A stretch of 64,000 nt of DNA from Pseudomonas sp. Bout1 (lineage in GTDB: Bacteria; Pseudomonadota; Gammaproteobacteria; Pseudomonadales; Pseudomonadaceae). The stretch covers positions 1,379,001 through 1,443,000 of the forward strand of contig NZ_JAVIWK010000001.1 of assembly GCF_034314165.1 (NCBI RefSeq). The letters run 5' to 3'. The notes below the pieces were generated by a model. The model saw nothing but the letters and a program-made list of their open reading frames with translations, made no database searches and was not told the DNA's origin. Positions 32,024 to 41,627 of the stretch are shown one piece after another. Numbering within the stretch: the first letter of the stretch is position 1; every line of letters begins with the position of its first letter. The translations under genes were made by a program, and so were the position numbers.

Positions 32024-32340
32024 TGGAAAGATGCGCAATCAACTTCATCGCCCGCCATTGGTGGAGGCGATTCGAGGTCTGGGTCATCGCGCTCGCTCTC
32101 GTTGGTGGCGGCGCCATATTCGGCTACCAGGCCGCGTACTGGTCGCTCGCCGAGAAGCAGAGCAATCAGGTATCCGACATCCGCAAGGCCTACGACACCG
32201 CCATGGACGAACGTGACAAGCGTCTCGAAGAGCTGACCCGCAAGACTGGCACGGCTGCTGACAAGGCGTCGAGGGCTGCAACTACCGCTGCGCAGGCTGC
32301 CGACAAGGCGGATGAAGCGCTCAACCGAGTAGGTCAGTGA
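32023..32340 (+). CDS. Small membrane protein, holin candidate
   Basis: The 105-residue protein has a basic N-terminus, one strong membrane helix ('VWVIALALVGGGAIFGYQAA') and a charged helical tail ('DERDKRLEELTRKTGTAADK'). With the gene upstream it makes a pair of membrane proteins at the start of the late operon, where holins are often found. The endolysin is 19 kb away. Holin function is an inference from position. Confidence 0.55.
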   Translation: MERCAINFIARHWWRRFEVWVIALALVGGGAIFGYQAAYWSLAEKQSNQVSDIRKAYDTAMDERDKRLEELTRKTGTAADKASRAATTAAQAADKADEALNRVGQ

Positions 32341-32540
32341 TGGCTTGCAGTGGATGCGCCGCCCGGCGCGAATGGATCAACAAGATGAAGAGGCTGGCAT
32401 ATGAGCGAGCAGGAAAACTATTCAGACAAGATCCAGAAGGTGAGCCCGGCCAAGGGCGACCTGCTGGTGGTGACTTGCCCGAGCCCACTGACAATGGAAC
32501 AGCGGAAAATGATGGCAGACAACCTGGCGCCCTTGGCTGA
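32340..32540 (+). CDS. Possible small Cys-containing phage protein
   Basis: The 66-codon frame has N-terminus 'MACSGCAARREWINKMKRLA', which resembles short Cys-x-x-Cys phage proteins in pseudomonads. It starts in a TGATG overlap with the upstream stop. Its 3' two-thirds overlap the next gene in another frame, so only the first 20 codons may be meaningful. Confidence 0.4.
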   Translation: MACSGCAARREWINKMKRLAYERAGKLFRQDPEGEPGQGRPAGGDLPEPTDNGTAENDGRQPGALG

Positions 32541-32760
32541 TCGGCTGGGTGTTCAGTTGCTTGTCCTTGACGGTGGTGCGACTGCTCAGTTGCAGCCAGG
32601 TATTCAAGGTCTGCTGGATGAGCAGAAGAAGCAGACGGCGATCCTCGGGCGAATGGCCGAGCAGCAAGGCCTGTTGATCCAGGCACTGGCAGAGGATCAG
32701 ATTGAGCAAGATCCTGATGCCCGACCACTGACGTACATGGATGGCACCCTGTGCCGTTGA
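32401..32760 (+). CDS. Phage hypothetical protein
   Basis: The 119-residue protein begins after a short ribosome site. 'GDLLVVTCPSPLTMEQRKMM' and 'LADRLGVQLLVLDGGATAQL' suggest an alpha/beta fold; the C-terminal half is helical. No family is recognised. It overlaps the HNH gene start. Confidence 0.6.
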   Translation: MSEQENYSDKIQKVSPAKGDLLVVTCPSPLTMEQRKMMADNLAPLADRLGVQLLVLDGGATAQLQPGIQGLLDEQKKQTAILGRMAEQQGLLIQALAEDQIEQDPDARPLTYMDGTLCR

Positions 32761-33125
32761 GGCCGCAAAAGCCATGCAATGCCCAGGGCTGCAACACGCT
32801 GACCCGAAACCCTCGGTACTGCGATGAACATGCCCACCTACTCAAGAGTTCGACCTGGGCCAAGCCTAGGGAAAGCAGCACCAAGCGCCACTACAACTAC
32901 AAGTGGCAGCAGGCAAGGGCAGGCTGGCTGGCAAAGCATCCGCTGTGCAGGTGTTGCGAGCAGGCAGGCAAGGTGGTTGCGGCGACTGATGTTGATCACG
33001 TCATCCCACACAAGGGCGATATGGTCCTGTTCTGGGATCGGAACAACTGGCAGAGCCTCTGTGGTCCGTGCCACTCCAGCAAGACGGCCTCCGAGGATGG
33101 CGGTTTCGGCAATTCCCGGCGCTGA
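32751..33125 (+). CDS. HNH endonuclease
   Basis: In this 124-residue protein the HNH motif reads 'ATDVDHVIPHKGD' ... 'DRNNWQSLCGPCHSSK', with Cys pairs for structural zinc ('CNAQGCNTL', 'LCRCCEQAG'). Directly upstream of terminase genes, HNH proteins of this type work with terminase in cos packaging of HK97-like phages, which suggests cohesive-end packaging here. It starts with GTG, overlapping the preceding gene. Confidence 0.92.
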   Translation: MPLRPQKPCNAQGCNTLTRNPRYCDEHAHLLKSSTWAKPRESSTKRHYNYKWQQARAGWLAKHPLCRCCEQAGKVVAATDVDHVIPHKGDMVLFWDRNNWQSLCGPCHSSKTASEDGGFGNSRR

Positions 33126-33284
33126 AAGCAAAAAAAACCAGAAAAACCAGTGAAAAACGATCAAATGAGAATGATTCGCCCGGAAAGGGAGGGGGAGGGT
33201 CGAAAGTCTGGGCCTTTTCGCTTCTAGACCGCGCCCTCAACCCTTCTTACACACCCGCGAAATTAAAAATCCAGGAGTTGCGCG

Positions 33285-33770
33285 ATGGGAGGTACCGCCA
33301 CGGTCGCCGGCCGTGGTCGCAAACCCAAGCCAACGGCCAAAAAAGCACTCGCCGGAAACCCTGGCAAGCGCGCGCTGAACACAGCCGAGCCGCAGTTTTC
33401 CAAGATCACCCAGATCGACCCGCCGGAGTGGTTCAGCCCGCGCGCCGCCACCATGTGGAACATGATTGTCCCGGAGCTGCTGCGGGAGAACGTGGTGGCG
33501 ATCACGGACCTGCACAACGTTGAGGCCTTCTGTAGCGCCTACGACAACTGGCGCCTTGCGCAGGAAACGATCCAGCTGCATGGCATCGTAGTCACCGGGG
33601 CCACTGGTGGGCCGATGAAGAACCCCGCGCTTACCGCCGCGAACGAAACAATGCGCCAGATGGTGACATTCGGTTCGATGCTGGGCCTGGATCCGGCCAG
33701 CCGCACACGACTCATCGGCGGCAACAAGGAGAAAGAAACCAACGAATTTGCCAACCTGCTGAGAACCTGA
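33285..33770 (+). CDS. terS: Terminase small subunit, P27 family
   Basis: The 161-residue DNA-recognition subunit of the packaging motor has '[20 protein letters not shown]' as a basic N-terminus, then '[20 protein letters not shown]' and '[18 protein letters not shown]', typical of the P27 family. The ATG follows CAGGAG. It shares one base with terL. Confidence 0.94.
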   Translation: MGGTATVAGRGRKPKPTAKKALAGNPGKRALNTAEPQFSKITQIDPPEWFSPRAATMWNMIVPELLRENVVAITDLHNVEAFCSAYDNWRLAQETIQLHGIVVTGATGGPMKNPALTAANETMRQMVTFGSMLGLDPASRTRLIGGNKEKETNEFANLLRT

Positions 33771-35491
33771 TGACCAAATCTACCCACCCCAATGTCGACA
33801 AGGCAACGGCGTGGGGTCGGTCATTGCTCCGCGGTAAGGTGCCGGCGTGCCGTTATATCCACCAGGCAGTGCAGCGGCACTTCGATGATCTGGCGGCCAG
33901 CCGCAAGCGCGGTTTCCGTTTCAAGTTCGATCCGGCGAAGGCAGAGAAAAAGCTCAAGCTGATGCAGTTGCTCCCGCATACCAAGGGCGAGTGGGCATTC
34001 AAGCGTCAGCTGATCACGCTGGAGCCTTGGCAGCTTTTCGGCCTGGCCGTTACATTCGGCTGGGTCAAGAAGAAGGGCGGCCACCGCCGGTTCCGTGAAA
34101 GCTACTGGGAAGTGCCCAGGAAGAACGGAAAATCAGTGGTTGCCGGTGGTGTTGGCATCAGCATGTTCGTTGCCGATGGCGAATTCGGTGCCGAGGTGTA
34201 CGCCGGTGCGACCACAGAGAAGCAAGCGTGGGAGGTTTTCCGGCCCGCCAAGCTGATGGTCAGCAAGTCGCCGATGCTGATTCAGGCCGCCGGCATCGAG
34301 GTGAACGCCTCGAACATGAACATTCCGTCCGACTTCAGCCGGTTCGAGCCATTGATCGGTAACCCGGGCGACGGTGCATCGCCGAGCTGCGCCATCGTCG
34401 ACGAATACCACGAACACCCAACCTCGGCCCAGTACGACACCATGCTCACAGGCATGGGCGCCCGGCGTCAGCCGCTGATGTTCATCATCACCACGGCCGG
34501 CGCCGACATTGAAGGCCCGTGCTACGACAAGCGCCGTCAGGTCGTTGAGATGCTGGCCGGTACCGTGCCGGACGAAGAGTTGTTCGGCTGGATCTGGACG
34601 CTCGACGAGGGCGACGACTGGACCGATCCGAAGATGCTGGCCAAGGCCAACCCGAACCACGGCGTCTCGGTGTTTCAGGAGTACCTGGAGAGTCAGCAGG
34701 CGCGAGCCATTCGCTCTGCCCGCTTTGCCAACACCTTCAAAACGAAGCACCTCAACCTCTGGGTAAGTGCCAAGTCCGGCTTCTACAACATGGAAAGCTG
34801 GAAGGCATGCGAAGACACGTCGCTGACCCTGGAACAGTTCGAGGGGCAGGAGTGGATTGCCGGTTTCGACTTGGCGCGAAAGCTCGATATGAACTCGAGA
34901 GCCCGGTTGTTCTGGCGCGTCATCGATGGGAAGAATCACTACTACAGCATCGCGCCGAAATTCTGGGTTCCTTACGACACAGCGTTCAACACCGATAACA
35001 AGAGGATGGCCGAGCGATTCCAGGCTTGGATTCACACCAAGCATTTGGAGGTGACCGACGGTGCCGAGGTCGACTACCGCGAGATCCTTGAAGACACCAA
35101 AGAGGCAAATCATCACGCGCCGGTGCGTGAATGCCCGATTGACCCCCACGGTGCTACGGGGCTAAGCCACGATCTGGATGACCAAGGTTTCAATCCGGTC
35201 ACGATCACGCAGAACTACACCAACATGTCCGATCCGATGAAAGAACTGGAGGCCGCGATAGAGGCCGGCCGTTTCCATCATGACGGCAACCCGATCATGA
35301 CCTGGTGTATAGGCAACGTTATCGGCAAGAACTTGCCAGGCAACGATGACGTCGTACGCCCGATCAAGCAGGGTGATGACAACAAGATCGACGGCGCCGT
35401 TGCGCTGATCATGACGATAGGCCGCATCCTAGCGAACGCTGAGGTGCAAGGCTCTGTCGACGACTTCCTCTCCAGACCGATGAGCATGTAA
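33770..35491 (+). CDS. terL: Terminase large subunit
   Basis: In this 573-residue packaging ATPase/nuclease the Walker A-like region is '[17 protein letters not shown]' and Walker B is '[19 protein letters not shown]' (DE). The motor motif is '[20 protein letters not shown]'. The C-terminal nuclease region has '[20 protein letters not shown]' with metal-binding Asp. The length is normal for the HK97 terminase group. It shares one base with the portal start. Confidence 0.96.
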   Translation: MTKSTHPNVDKATAWGRSLLRGKVPACRYIHQAVQRHFDDLAASRKRGFRFKFDPAKAEKKLKLMQLLPHTKGEWAFKRQLITLEPWQLFGLAVTFGWVKKKGGHRRFRESYWEVPRKNGKSVVAGGVGISMFVADGEFGAEVYAGATTEKQAWEVFRPAKLMVSKSPMLIQAAGIEVNASNMNIPSDFSRFEPLIGNPGDGASPSCAIVDEYHEHPTSAQYDTMLTGMGARRQPLMFIITTAGADIEGPCYDKRRQVVEMLAGTVPDEELFGWIWTLDEGDDWTDPKMLAKANPNHGVSVFQEYLESQQARAIRSARFANTFKTKHLNLWVSAKSGFYNMESWKACEDTSLTLEQFEGQEWIAGFDLARKLDMNSRARLFWRVIDGKNHYYSIAPKFWVPYDTAFNTDNKRMAERFQAWIHTKHLEVTDGAEVDYREILEDTKEANHHAPVRECPIDPHGATGLSHDLDDQGFNPVTITQNYTNMSDPMKELEAAIEAGRFHHDGNPIMTWCIGNVIGKNLPGNDDVVRPIKQGDDNKIDGAVALIMTIGRILANAEVQGSVDDFLSRPMSM

Positions 35492-36762
35492 TGGCAGATA
35501 CCGACTACAGCATCGACCTGCGCACGCGCAGTCCCTTCTGGGCGCGTATGGCGAGCTTCTTCACCGGTGGGCGCCTAGTCACTCCTAACAAGGGGTCGCA
35601 GACGGGGCCGGTATCGGCGACCGGGCAAGTTGGCGACTCTACGCTGACCGACGAAAGATCCCTGCAAATCGCTACCGTGTTTGCCTGTGTTCGCCTCATA
35701 TCAACCGTCACGGCCGGCCTGCCTCTTGCGGTGTTCGAAACTAAGGGCGATAGCCGAAATAAGGTTGGCCTCGACAACCCGCTGGCCAGGCTTCTCTGCT
35801 ACAGCCCGAATCAGTACATGACGGCCGTAGAGTTCCGTGAAGCAATGACCATGCAGCTTTGCTTCTATGGCAATGCCTATGCGCTCGTCGAGCGCAATAG
35901 CGCAGGCGACGTCATCAGCTTGATGCCGCTTCTATCCGCCCAAATGGATGTCAGGCTGGATAACAAAAAGGTTGTTTACCGGTATAGGCGTGACACCGAG
36001 TTCGCCGATTTCAAACAAGCGGAGATCTTCCACCTCAAGGGTTTCGGCTTCAATGGTCTGGTCGGTCTTTCGCCAATTGCATTCGCATCGAAGACGGCAA
36101 GTGTTGCCGTGGCGATGGAGGATCAGCAGCGGGACTTCTACGCCAACGGCGCCAAGTCTCCTCAGTTGCTTATGACCGGCGACGGCAAGGTGCTGAATAA
36201 GGAACAGCGTGCGCAAGTCGAAGAGAACTTCAAGGAGATATCCGGCGGGCCGGTCAAGAAGCGGCTGTGGATTCTCGAGGGCGGCTTCACTACCCAGGCC
36301 ATCGGCGTGAGCCCTCAGGATGCCGAGACAATGGCGGCGCGCAAGTTCCAGGTGAGTGAAGTGGCGCGCTTCTTTGGCGTTCCACCCCATCTTGTTGGTG
36401 ATGTGGAGAAGTCCACAAGCTGGGGCTCTGGTATCGAGCAGCAGAACCTTGGATTCCTGCAGTACACCCTTTCGCCTTACATCAATCGGTGGGAGTACGC
36501 GATTGAGCGCTGGCTTCTAAAACCGTCCGATCTGGGAAGGCTGCACGCCGAACATAACCTGGAAGGGCTGCTGCGAGGCGACTCCACTGCGCGCGCCAAC
36601 TATCTGAAGACTCAAGTTGATACAGGCTTGCTCACCGTGAATGAGGGGCGCCGCCTGGATAACCGACCTGCGCTGCCTGGTGGCGATGTCGCAACGCGCC
36701 AATCGCAAAACATACCACTTACCCAACTTGGCCAAACAAACCCCGCACCTAGCGGGGTTTAG
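35491..36762 (+). CDS. HK97-family portal protein
   Basis: The 423-residue dodecameric portal at the head vertex has family blocks 'SLQIATVFACVRLISTVTAG', 'NPLARLLCYSPNQYMTAVEF', 'MTMQLCFYGNAYALVERNSA' and 'RFFGVPPHLVGDVEKSTSWG' followed by 'SGIEQQNLGFLQYTLSPYIN'. It ends in a hairpin terminator (36741-36757) that overlaps its last codons. Confidence 0.96.
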   Translation: MADTDYSIDLRTRSPFWARMASFFTGGRLVTPNKGSQTGPVSATGQVGDSTLTDERSLQIATVFACVRLISTVTAGLPLAVFETKGDSRNKVGLDNPLARLLCYSPNQYMTAVEFREAMTMQLCFYGNAYALVERNSAGDVISLMPLLSAQMDVRLDNKKVVYRYRRDTEFADFKQAEIFHLKGFGFNGLVGLSPIAFASKTASVAVAMEDQQRDFYANGAKSPQLLMTGDGKVLNKEQRAQVEENFKEISGGPVKKRLWILEGGFTTQAIGVSPQDAETMAARKFQVSEVARFFGVPPHLVGDVEKSTSWGSGIEQQNLGFLQYTLSPYINRWEYAIERWLLKPSDLGRLHAEHNLEGLLRGDSTARANYLKTQVDTGLLTVNEGRRLDNRPALPGGDVATRQSQNIPLTQLGQTNPAPSGV

Positions 36763-36767
36763 TTTTT
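36741..36767 (+). terminator. Hairpin at portal-protease junction
   Basis: ccccgc / gcgggg arms with a 5-nt loop, then a T-rich stretch. One of five similar hairpins placed just before late-gene ribosome sites. Confidence 0.6.
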
Positions 36768-36780
36768 CTGGAGCTGCCAA

Positions 36781-37443
36781 ATGTCAAACATCCAAAAGAC
36801 CCTGGCCTTCGCTGAGGCGGAAATCAAATTCGACTCCGGTGGAAAAGTTGGGGTCTTCGAGGGGTATGCCAGCGTTTTTGACGTGATTGATTCAGATGGC
36901 GACATCATCCTGCCAGGGGCTTTTAAGAAAGCCCTGAGCACGCAGAGTCGACAGGTTGGCATGTTCTTCAACCACCAGACCTACGGCTTGCCTGTTGGCA
37001 AATGGCAGTCGCTTGAAGAGGACAGCAAAGGGCTGATTGTCCGCGGCGAGCTGACGCCAGGTCTGTCTGTTTCTAACGATCTTCGCGCCGCGATGGAACA
37101 CAAGACTGTCGAGGGCATGTCTGTCGGCTTCACCGTCATGAAAGACGATTTCGACATGATCGCGACCGGCCGCGCGTTCAAGAGCGTGGCGGCCCTTCGC
37201 GAGATCAGCATCTGCACGTTTCCAGCCAATGAACTTGCAACAATCGAGTCCATGAAATCCATGGAGTCGATCACAACTATTCGCGACGTTGAGCACTGGC
37301 TGAGGGATTCGGTCGGACTGTCGAAGTCGCAAGCTCTGGGCCTCGTGGCCCGGATTAAGTCCGCAGTTCGGAGCGATTCCGAAGGTGGCGAAATCACCGC
37401 GATCCTGGATCGCCTCAAGTCCTTCCCATCTGTAGGAAAATAA
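36781..37443 (+). CDS. HK97-family prohead protease
   Basis: This 220-residue serine protease (U35) matures the capsid. The motif region 'QVGMFFNHQTYGLPVGKWQS' holds the catalytic His and 'TVEGMSVGFTVMKDDF' the catalytic Ser. The N-terminus 'FEGYASVFDVIDSDGDIILP' is typical. The C-terminal part is helical, as in scaffold-like extensions. It follows a GGAG site and lies 3 bp from the capsid gene. Confidence 0.95.
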   Translation: MSNIQKTLAFAEAEIKFDSGGKVGVFEGYASVFDVIDSDGDIILPGAFKKALSTQSRQVGMFFNHQTYGLPVGKWQSLEEDSKGLIVRGELTPGLSVSNDLRAAMEHKTVEGMSVGFTVMKDDFDMIATGRAFKSVAALREISICTFPANELATIESMKSMESITTIRDVEHWLRDSVGLSKSQALGLVARIKSAVRSDSEGGEITAILDRLKSFPSVGK

Positions 37444-37446
37444 ACC

Positions 37447-38610
37447 ATGTCCGAATTGGCCCAGATCCAAAAGGCTATTGAAGAATCGCAAAGGAACATG
37501 ACTGAACTGTTCGATGCGCAGAAAAAAGAAATCACCGAGACCGGTGCGGTCAGTAAAAAGCTGCAGTCCGATCTCCAAACCGTCCAGGAAGAGCTGACCA
37601 AATCCGGCACTCGCCTGTTCGACCTGGAGCAAAAGCTTGCCGCCGGTAACCTGGACAATCCGGAAACGAAGAAGTCCTTCGCAGAACAAACGGCAATCGA
37701 TCTTCAAAAGTCGTGGGATGGCAAGTCCTCGGGCAAGGTCGACGTCAAGAGCTTCAACAAGCAGCTCGGCAGTACGGCAGGTTCCGCCGGCGCATTGATC
37801 GAGCCACAGCGTAATGCCGGCATTTTGATGCCAGGCCTGCGCCGCCTCACCATTCGGGACCTGCTCGCCCAGGGCCGTATCAGCTCGAACTCGCTGGAAT
37901 ATGTTCGCGAGAACATCTTTACCAACAGCGCTGCACCGGTCGCCGAGGGCACGCTGAAGCCCGAGTCCAACCTGACGTTCACCAAGGAAACGGCGAACGT
38001 CAAAACCATCGCTCACTGGATTCAGGCCTCGCGCCAGGTCATGGACGATGCTCCGATGCTCGAGTCGTACGTGAACAACCGACTGCTGTTCGGCCTGGCC
38101 CTGGTTGAGGAGGGGCAGTTGCTGAACGGTGACGGTACCGGCGACAACCTGACCGGGCTGAACAAGGTTGCCACGGCCTACGACGCAGCGCTGAACGTGA
38201 CCGGTGACACCCGTGCTGACAAGATTGCCCACGCGATCTTCCAGACCAGTGAGTCTGAGTTTGAAGCCTCCGGCATCATCCTCAACCCGCGCGACTGGCA
38301 CGCAATCGCGCTGCTGAAAGACGCTGATGGTCGCTACATCTTCGGCGGACCAGCTGCGTTCGCTGCCAAGGTCATGTGGGGCCTGCCGGTGGTTGCCACT
38401 AAAGCTCAAGCCCTGGGCACGTTCACCGTCGGCGGCTTTGATCTGGCATCCCAGGTCTGGGACCGCATGGACGCAACCGTCGAAGTCAGCCGCGAAGATC
38501 GCGACAACTTCGTCAAGAACATGCTGACCATCCTCTGTGAAGAGCGCCTGGCCCTGGCCCACTACCGGCCAACCGCGATCATCACCGGTCCTTTCGCAAC
38601 CGCACCATAA
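37447..38610 (+). CDS. HK97-family major capsid protein
   Basis: The 387-residue protein has an N-terminal helical delta domain of about 100 residues ('KKLQSDLQTVQEELTKSGTR'), expected to be removed by the protease. The HK97-fold body follows: 'LIEPQRNAGILMPGLRRLTI', 'TAHWIQASRQVMDDAP'-like sequence near residue 190, 'NGDGTGDNLTGLNKVATAYD' and 'LPVVATKAQALGTFTVGGFD'. This is the main shell protein. Confidence 0.96.
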   Translation: MSELAQIQKAIEESQRNMTELFDAQKKEITETGAVSKKLQSDLQTVQEELTKSGTRLFDLEQKLAAGNLDNPETKKSFAEQTAIDLQKSWDGKSSGKVDVKSFNKQLGSTAGSAGALIEPQRNAGILMPGLRRLTIRDLLAQGRISSNSLEYVRENIFTNSAAPVAEGTLKPESNLTFTKETANVKTIAHWIQASRQVMDDAPMLESYVNNRLLFGLALVEEGQLLNGDGTGDNLTGLNKVATAYDAALNVTGDTRADKIAHAIFQTSESEFEASGIILNPRDWHAIALLKDADGRYIFGGPAAFAAKVMWGLPVVATKAQALGTFTVGGFDLASQVWDRMDATVEVSREDRDNFVKNMLTILCEERLALAHYRPTAIITGPFATAP

Positions 38611-38645
38611 CCGAGGCCGGGGCAGGTAACTGCCCCGATTGCGTC

Positions 38646-38968
<323 letters not shown>

Positions 38969-38972
<4 letters not shown>

Positions 38973-39307
38973 GCATCCCCGTCACCGATCTGCTGCCGAT
39001 AGCCTTGATGCGAAAGCATCTGCGCGTCGACCATGAAGACGATGACGACCTGATCGAGCTCTACGCTGAATCCGCTCTGGCTTGGGCGCTGTGGTATTGC
39101 GATAACCCGGCACTCAAGTTGGTGGCTGACTTCCCTGCGTCCTTCAAAGCAGCGCTTTTGCTGCTGCTAGGGCACTCGTACGCGACTCGTGAAGCGGTCG
39201 TGATCGGCACCATTACTGCCGAACTGCCCCTGGCGGTGGATTCGCTCCTTTGGGCTTCCAGAAATTGGCGCGGTGTTGTCGATCCTGAGCCGGAGGATGT
39301 GCCATGA
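38969..39307 (+). CDS. Head-tail connector, gp6-like
   Basis: The 112-residue helical protein matches HK97 gp6-type connectors ('ALMRKHLRVDHEDDDDLIEL', 'YAESALAWALWYCDN', 'FKAALLLLLGHSYATREAVV'). It forms the ring under the portal. It overlaps both neighbours by 4 nt. Confidence 0.92.
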
Positions 39308-39639
39308 GGGCCGGCGACCTGCGGCACCGTATTCAATTTCAGAAGCTGGTTCCGGGCGTTGATCCTGAAACCCAAGAGCCTATAGCGGGCGAGTGGGTCG
39401 ACGTTGCAAAGGTCTATGCCTCTATCGAGCCTTTGAGTGGTAGGGAATTCATCGCTGCCCAGGCGGTTCAGTCTGAGGTCGTGGGGCGCATCGTGATTCG
39501 CCGCCGTACCGACATCAAGGCGCAGATGCGTGGGGTTTACCGCGGCCGGATCTACAACATTCAAGGCGTCCTGCCTGACCCCAAGTCCGGCTTGGACTAC
39601 CTGACGCTACCCTATTCCGAGGGGGTGAATGATGGCTGA
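39304..39639 (+). CDS. Head closure / head-tail adaptor protein
   Basis: The 111-residue protein has the SPP1 gp16-like adaptor pattern: 'MRAGDLRHRIQFQKLV', 'EWVDVAKVYASIEPLSGREF' and 'RGVYRGRIYNIQGVLPDPKS'. It closes the portal channel after packaging. Confidence 0.92.
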   Translation: MRAGDLRHRIQFQKLVPGVDPETQEPIAGEWVDVAKVYASIEPLSGREFIAAQAVQSEVVGRIVIRRRTDIKAQMRGVYRGRIYNIQGVLPDPKSGLDYLTLPYSEGVNDG

Positions 39640-40132
39640 TGACATTCAGTTCGGCTTGGTCGGTCTCGACGATCTTCTCTCGAATCTGGCCACGGTGAAC
39701 GATGAAACAAGGCGTAAAGGTGGGCGCGCTGCTTTGCGCAAGGCGGCTCAGGTTGTGAGGGGTGCTGCAACCCAAAATGCCCAGCGTGTCGATGATCCGG
39801 ACACGGCCAGGGCTATCTACCAAAACATCGAGGTTCGCTGGAACGGAAGGTTGTTCAGGCGCTCAGGAGATCTCGGTTTCCGTGTTGGTGTTCTCGGCGG
39901 TGCGAGAATCCCGAAATCAAGGCCGAAGGGTTCAGAACCTGGCGGTCCGGGTGGTGATACCAGGTACTGGGCGTTTGTTGAGTTCGGGACTGAAGACACC
40001 GATGCGCAGCCGATCATGAGGCCCGCGTTATCGGAAAACATAACCCTAGCCACTGATACGTTCATCAGCGAGTACCGCAGGGCAATTGATCGAGCTATTC
40101 GGCGTCGCGATAAGCTGAACAGGAGCAGTTAA
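39629..40132 (+). CDS. HK97 gp10-like tail completion protein
   Basis: The 167-residue protein shows 'LVGLDDLLSNLATVNDETRR', 'ALRKAAQVVRGAATQNAQRV' and 'YWAFVEFGTEDTDAQPIMRP', the gp10-family pattern in which 'EFGT' and 'PFMRPA'-type blocks recur. It helps join head and tail. The start is one of two adjacent ATGs (39629 or 39632) overlapping the upstream gene. Confidence 0.92.
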   Translation: MMADDIQFGLVGLDDLLSNLATVNDETRRKGGRAALRKAAQVVRGAATQNAQRVDDPDTARAIYQNIEVRWNGRLFRRSGDLGFRVGVLGGARIPKSRPKGSEPGGPGGDTRYWAFVEFGTEDTDAQPIMRPALSENITLATDTFISEYRRAIDRAIRRRDKLNRSS

Positions 40133-40497
40133 TGTTTGCACCAATCAACGCCGTGTGCGGCCAGGACGTTGGGGTCATCGCAGTCCTGGGCTCAACCCCG
40201 CAGCGCCTTTATCCATTCGGCGAAGCGCCACAGGATGGGCAAAAGCCTTACGCGGTATGGCAGACCATCGGGGGTGATCCCGAGAACTACCTGGCCGGGC
40301 GTCCAGACATCGACGGCTACACGTTGCAGGTCGATGTGTACGCCACGACGGGGAAGGACGCCAGGGCCGTTGCCAAGGCCATCAGGGACGCTATTGAACT
40401 GAAGGCTTACATCATCCGCTGGGGTGGTGAAAGCCTCGACCCGTCCACAAAGAATTACCGGTACAGCTTCGATGTGAGCTGGCTCGTCCCTCGATAA
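40132..40497 (+). CDS. DUF3168 tail terminator protein
   Basis: The 121-residue protein matches DUF3168/gpU-like tail terminators: 'RLYPFGEAPQDGQKPYAVWQ', 'TIGGDPENYLAGRPDIDGYT' and 'LQVDVYATTGKDARAVAKAI'. It caps the tail tube at the head-proximal end. A hairpin terminator follows. Confidence 0.9.
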   Translation: MFAPINAVCGQDVGVIAVLGSTPQRLYPFGEAPQDGQKPYAVWQTIGGDPENYLAGRPDIDGYTLQVDVYATTGKDARAVAKAIRDAIELKAYIIRWGGESLDPSTKNYRYSFDVSWLVPR

Positions 40498-40515
40498 CGC
40501 TGCAACCCAAACCAA

Positions 40516-40537
40516 CCCCGCCGAGTGCGGGTTTTTT
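40516..40537 (+). terminator. Hairpin before tail tube gene
   Basis: cccgc / gcggg stem, 5-nt loop (cgagt), then six T, just ahead of the tail tube gene's ribosome site. Confidence 0.75.
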
Positions 40538-40560
40538 ATGCCCGACATTTGGAGAACGCC

Positions 40561-41292
40561 ATGTCGATCCTTTCCCAAGGAACCCAGATCTACGCACTGG
40601 TCCCGCCGCTTTCCGGCACCGGGCCTATGACCGTCATGGAAGTTGAGTGCGCCACCAGCTTCGACCCGGGCGGCTCGCCGGCGGAGCAGATTGAGGACAC
40701 CTGCCTCAGCGCCGATGAGCGCAGCTACAAGAAAGGCTTGCGCACTCCCGGCCAGGCCTCGCTTGGCCTGAACGCTGACCCGAACAACGCGAGCCACATT
40801 CGCCTGCATCAGCTCTCGGAAGCCAACGGCGATACCACTATCAAGTGGGTGGTGGGCTGGTCTGACGGCAAAGACATCGTGCCGACCATCGCCGCCGGCG
40901 GAAGCCTGGGCGTGGCTACGGTCACTGCTGGCGGCACCGGCTACACAACTGCCCCGACTGTCGCCTTTACCGGTGGCGGTGGTTCTGGCGCAGCTGGTAC
41001 GGCTACGGTGGCCGGTGGCGTGGTCACTGGTGTGACAATCACCAACAAAGGTACCGGTTACACATCGCCCCCAACTGTTGCCTTTACCGGTGGCGCCGGC
41101 TCTGGCGCAGCGGCAACGGTTTCACTGGCCGCCGGCGATGACTTCGATCTGCCGCCCACTCGTACCTGGTTCGCTTTCCAGGGCTACGTGGCCGACTTCC
41201 CATTCACCTTCGCGCAGAACGCCGTGGTTGCATCGACAGTGTCGATCCAGCGCTCGGGTGGTTCCGCCTGGATTCGTAAGGCATCGGCATAA
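40561..41292 (+). CDS. Major tail tube protein with Gly-rich repeat insert
   Basis: The 243-residue tail tube subunit has body blocks '[20 protein letters not shown]', '[20 protein letters not shown]' and, at the end, '[20 protein letters not shown]' with '[15 protein letters not shown]'. Between residues about 120 and 190 there is a duplicated element: '[20 protein letters not shown]' and '[20 protein letters not shown]', each followed by a GSGAA stretch. This insert is probably a surface-exposed add-on domain. The ATG at 40561 follows TTGGAG; the upstream in-frame ATG is in the terminator region. Confidence 0.9.
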   Translation: MSILSQGTQIYALVPPLSGTGPMTVMEVECATSFDPGGSPAEQIEDTCLSADERSYKKGLRTPGQASLGLNADPNNASHIRLHQLSEANGDTTIKWVVGWSDGKDIVPTIAAGGSLGVATVTAGGTGYTTAPTVAFTGGGGSGAAGTATVAGGVVTGVTITNKGTGYTSPPTVAFTGGAGSGAAATVSLAAGDDFDLPPTRTWFAFQGYVADFPFTFAQNAVVASTVSIQRSGGSAWIRKASA

Positions 41293-41627
41293 TGGAACTC
41301 AACGTCGCAAACCTGAAGAAGTCCAAGGCTTTCACTGCTCGCCCTGTCGAGAAGGAAATCGTCTGGGGTAAGTCCACGTTCACCTGCTTTGTCCGGCCGC
41401 TGTCTTACCAGACAGCTATCGGTGACATCGCTGCTCACCGCGGCGCCGATCCGCTGGCCTGTCGAATTGCCTCCAGCATCTGTGATGCCGAGGGCAAGGC
41501 AGTGTTTACAGTCGCCGATATCACCGGCGAGGCCGACCCGGAGAAGGGCGCTCTCGACCCTGATCTGACCAACCTTCTGTTGATCGCCATCGGCGAGGTG
41601 CAGAACGTGGGAAAGACGAAGCCCTAG
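41292..41627 (+). CDS. Tail assembly chaperone (gpG-like)
   Basis: The 111-residue protein is the shorter product of a lambda G/GT-type pair. 'LKKSKAFTARPVEKEIVWGK' and 'FVRPLSYQTAIGDIAAHRGA' fit phage tail assembly chaperones, which keep the tape measure protein soluble during tail assembly. The stop (TAG at 41625) follows shortly after a GGGAAAG slippery site. It starts in a 1-nt overlap with the tube gene stop. Confidence 0.9.
   Translation: MELNVANLKKSKAFTARPVEKEIVWGKSTFTCFVRPLSYQTAIGDIAAHRGADPLACRIASSICDAEGKAVFTVADITGEADPEKGALDPDLTNLLLIAIGEVQNVGKTKP
41609..41615 (+). promoter_or_regulatory. -1 ribosomal frameshift site GGGAAAG
   Basis: GGGAAAG is in the correct phase (G GGA AAG), identical to the lambda G-T slippery sequence. 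A -1 shift continues as 'DEALDPSDELWCELV' into the frame at 41660-41923 without a stop. Confidence 0.9.
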
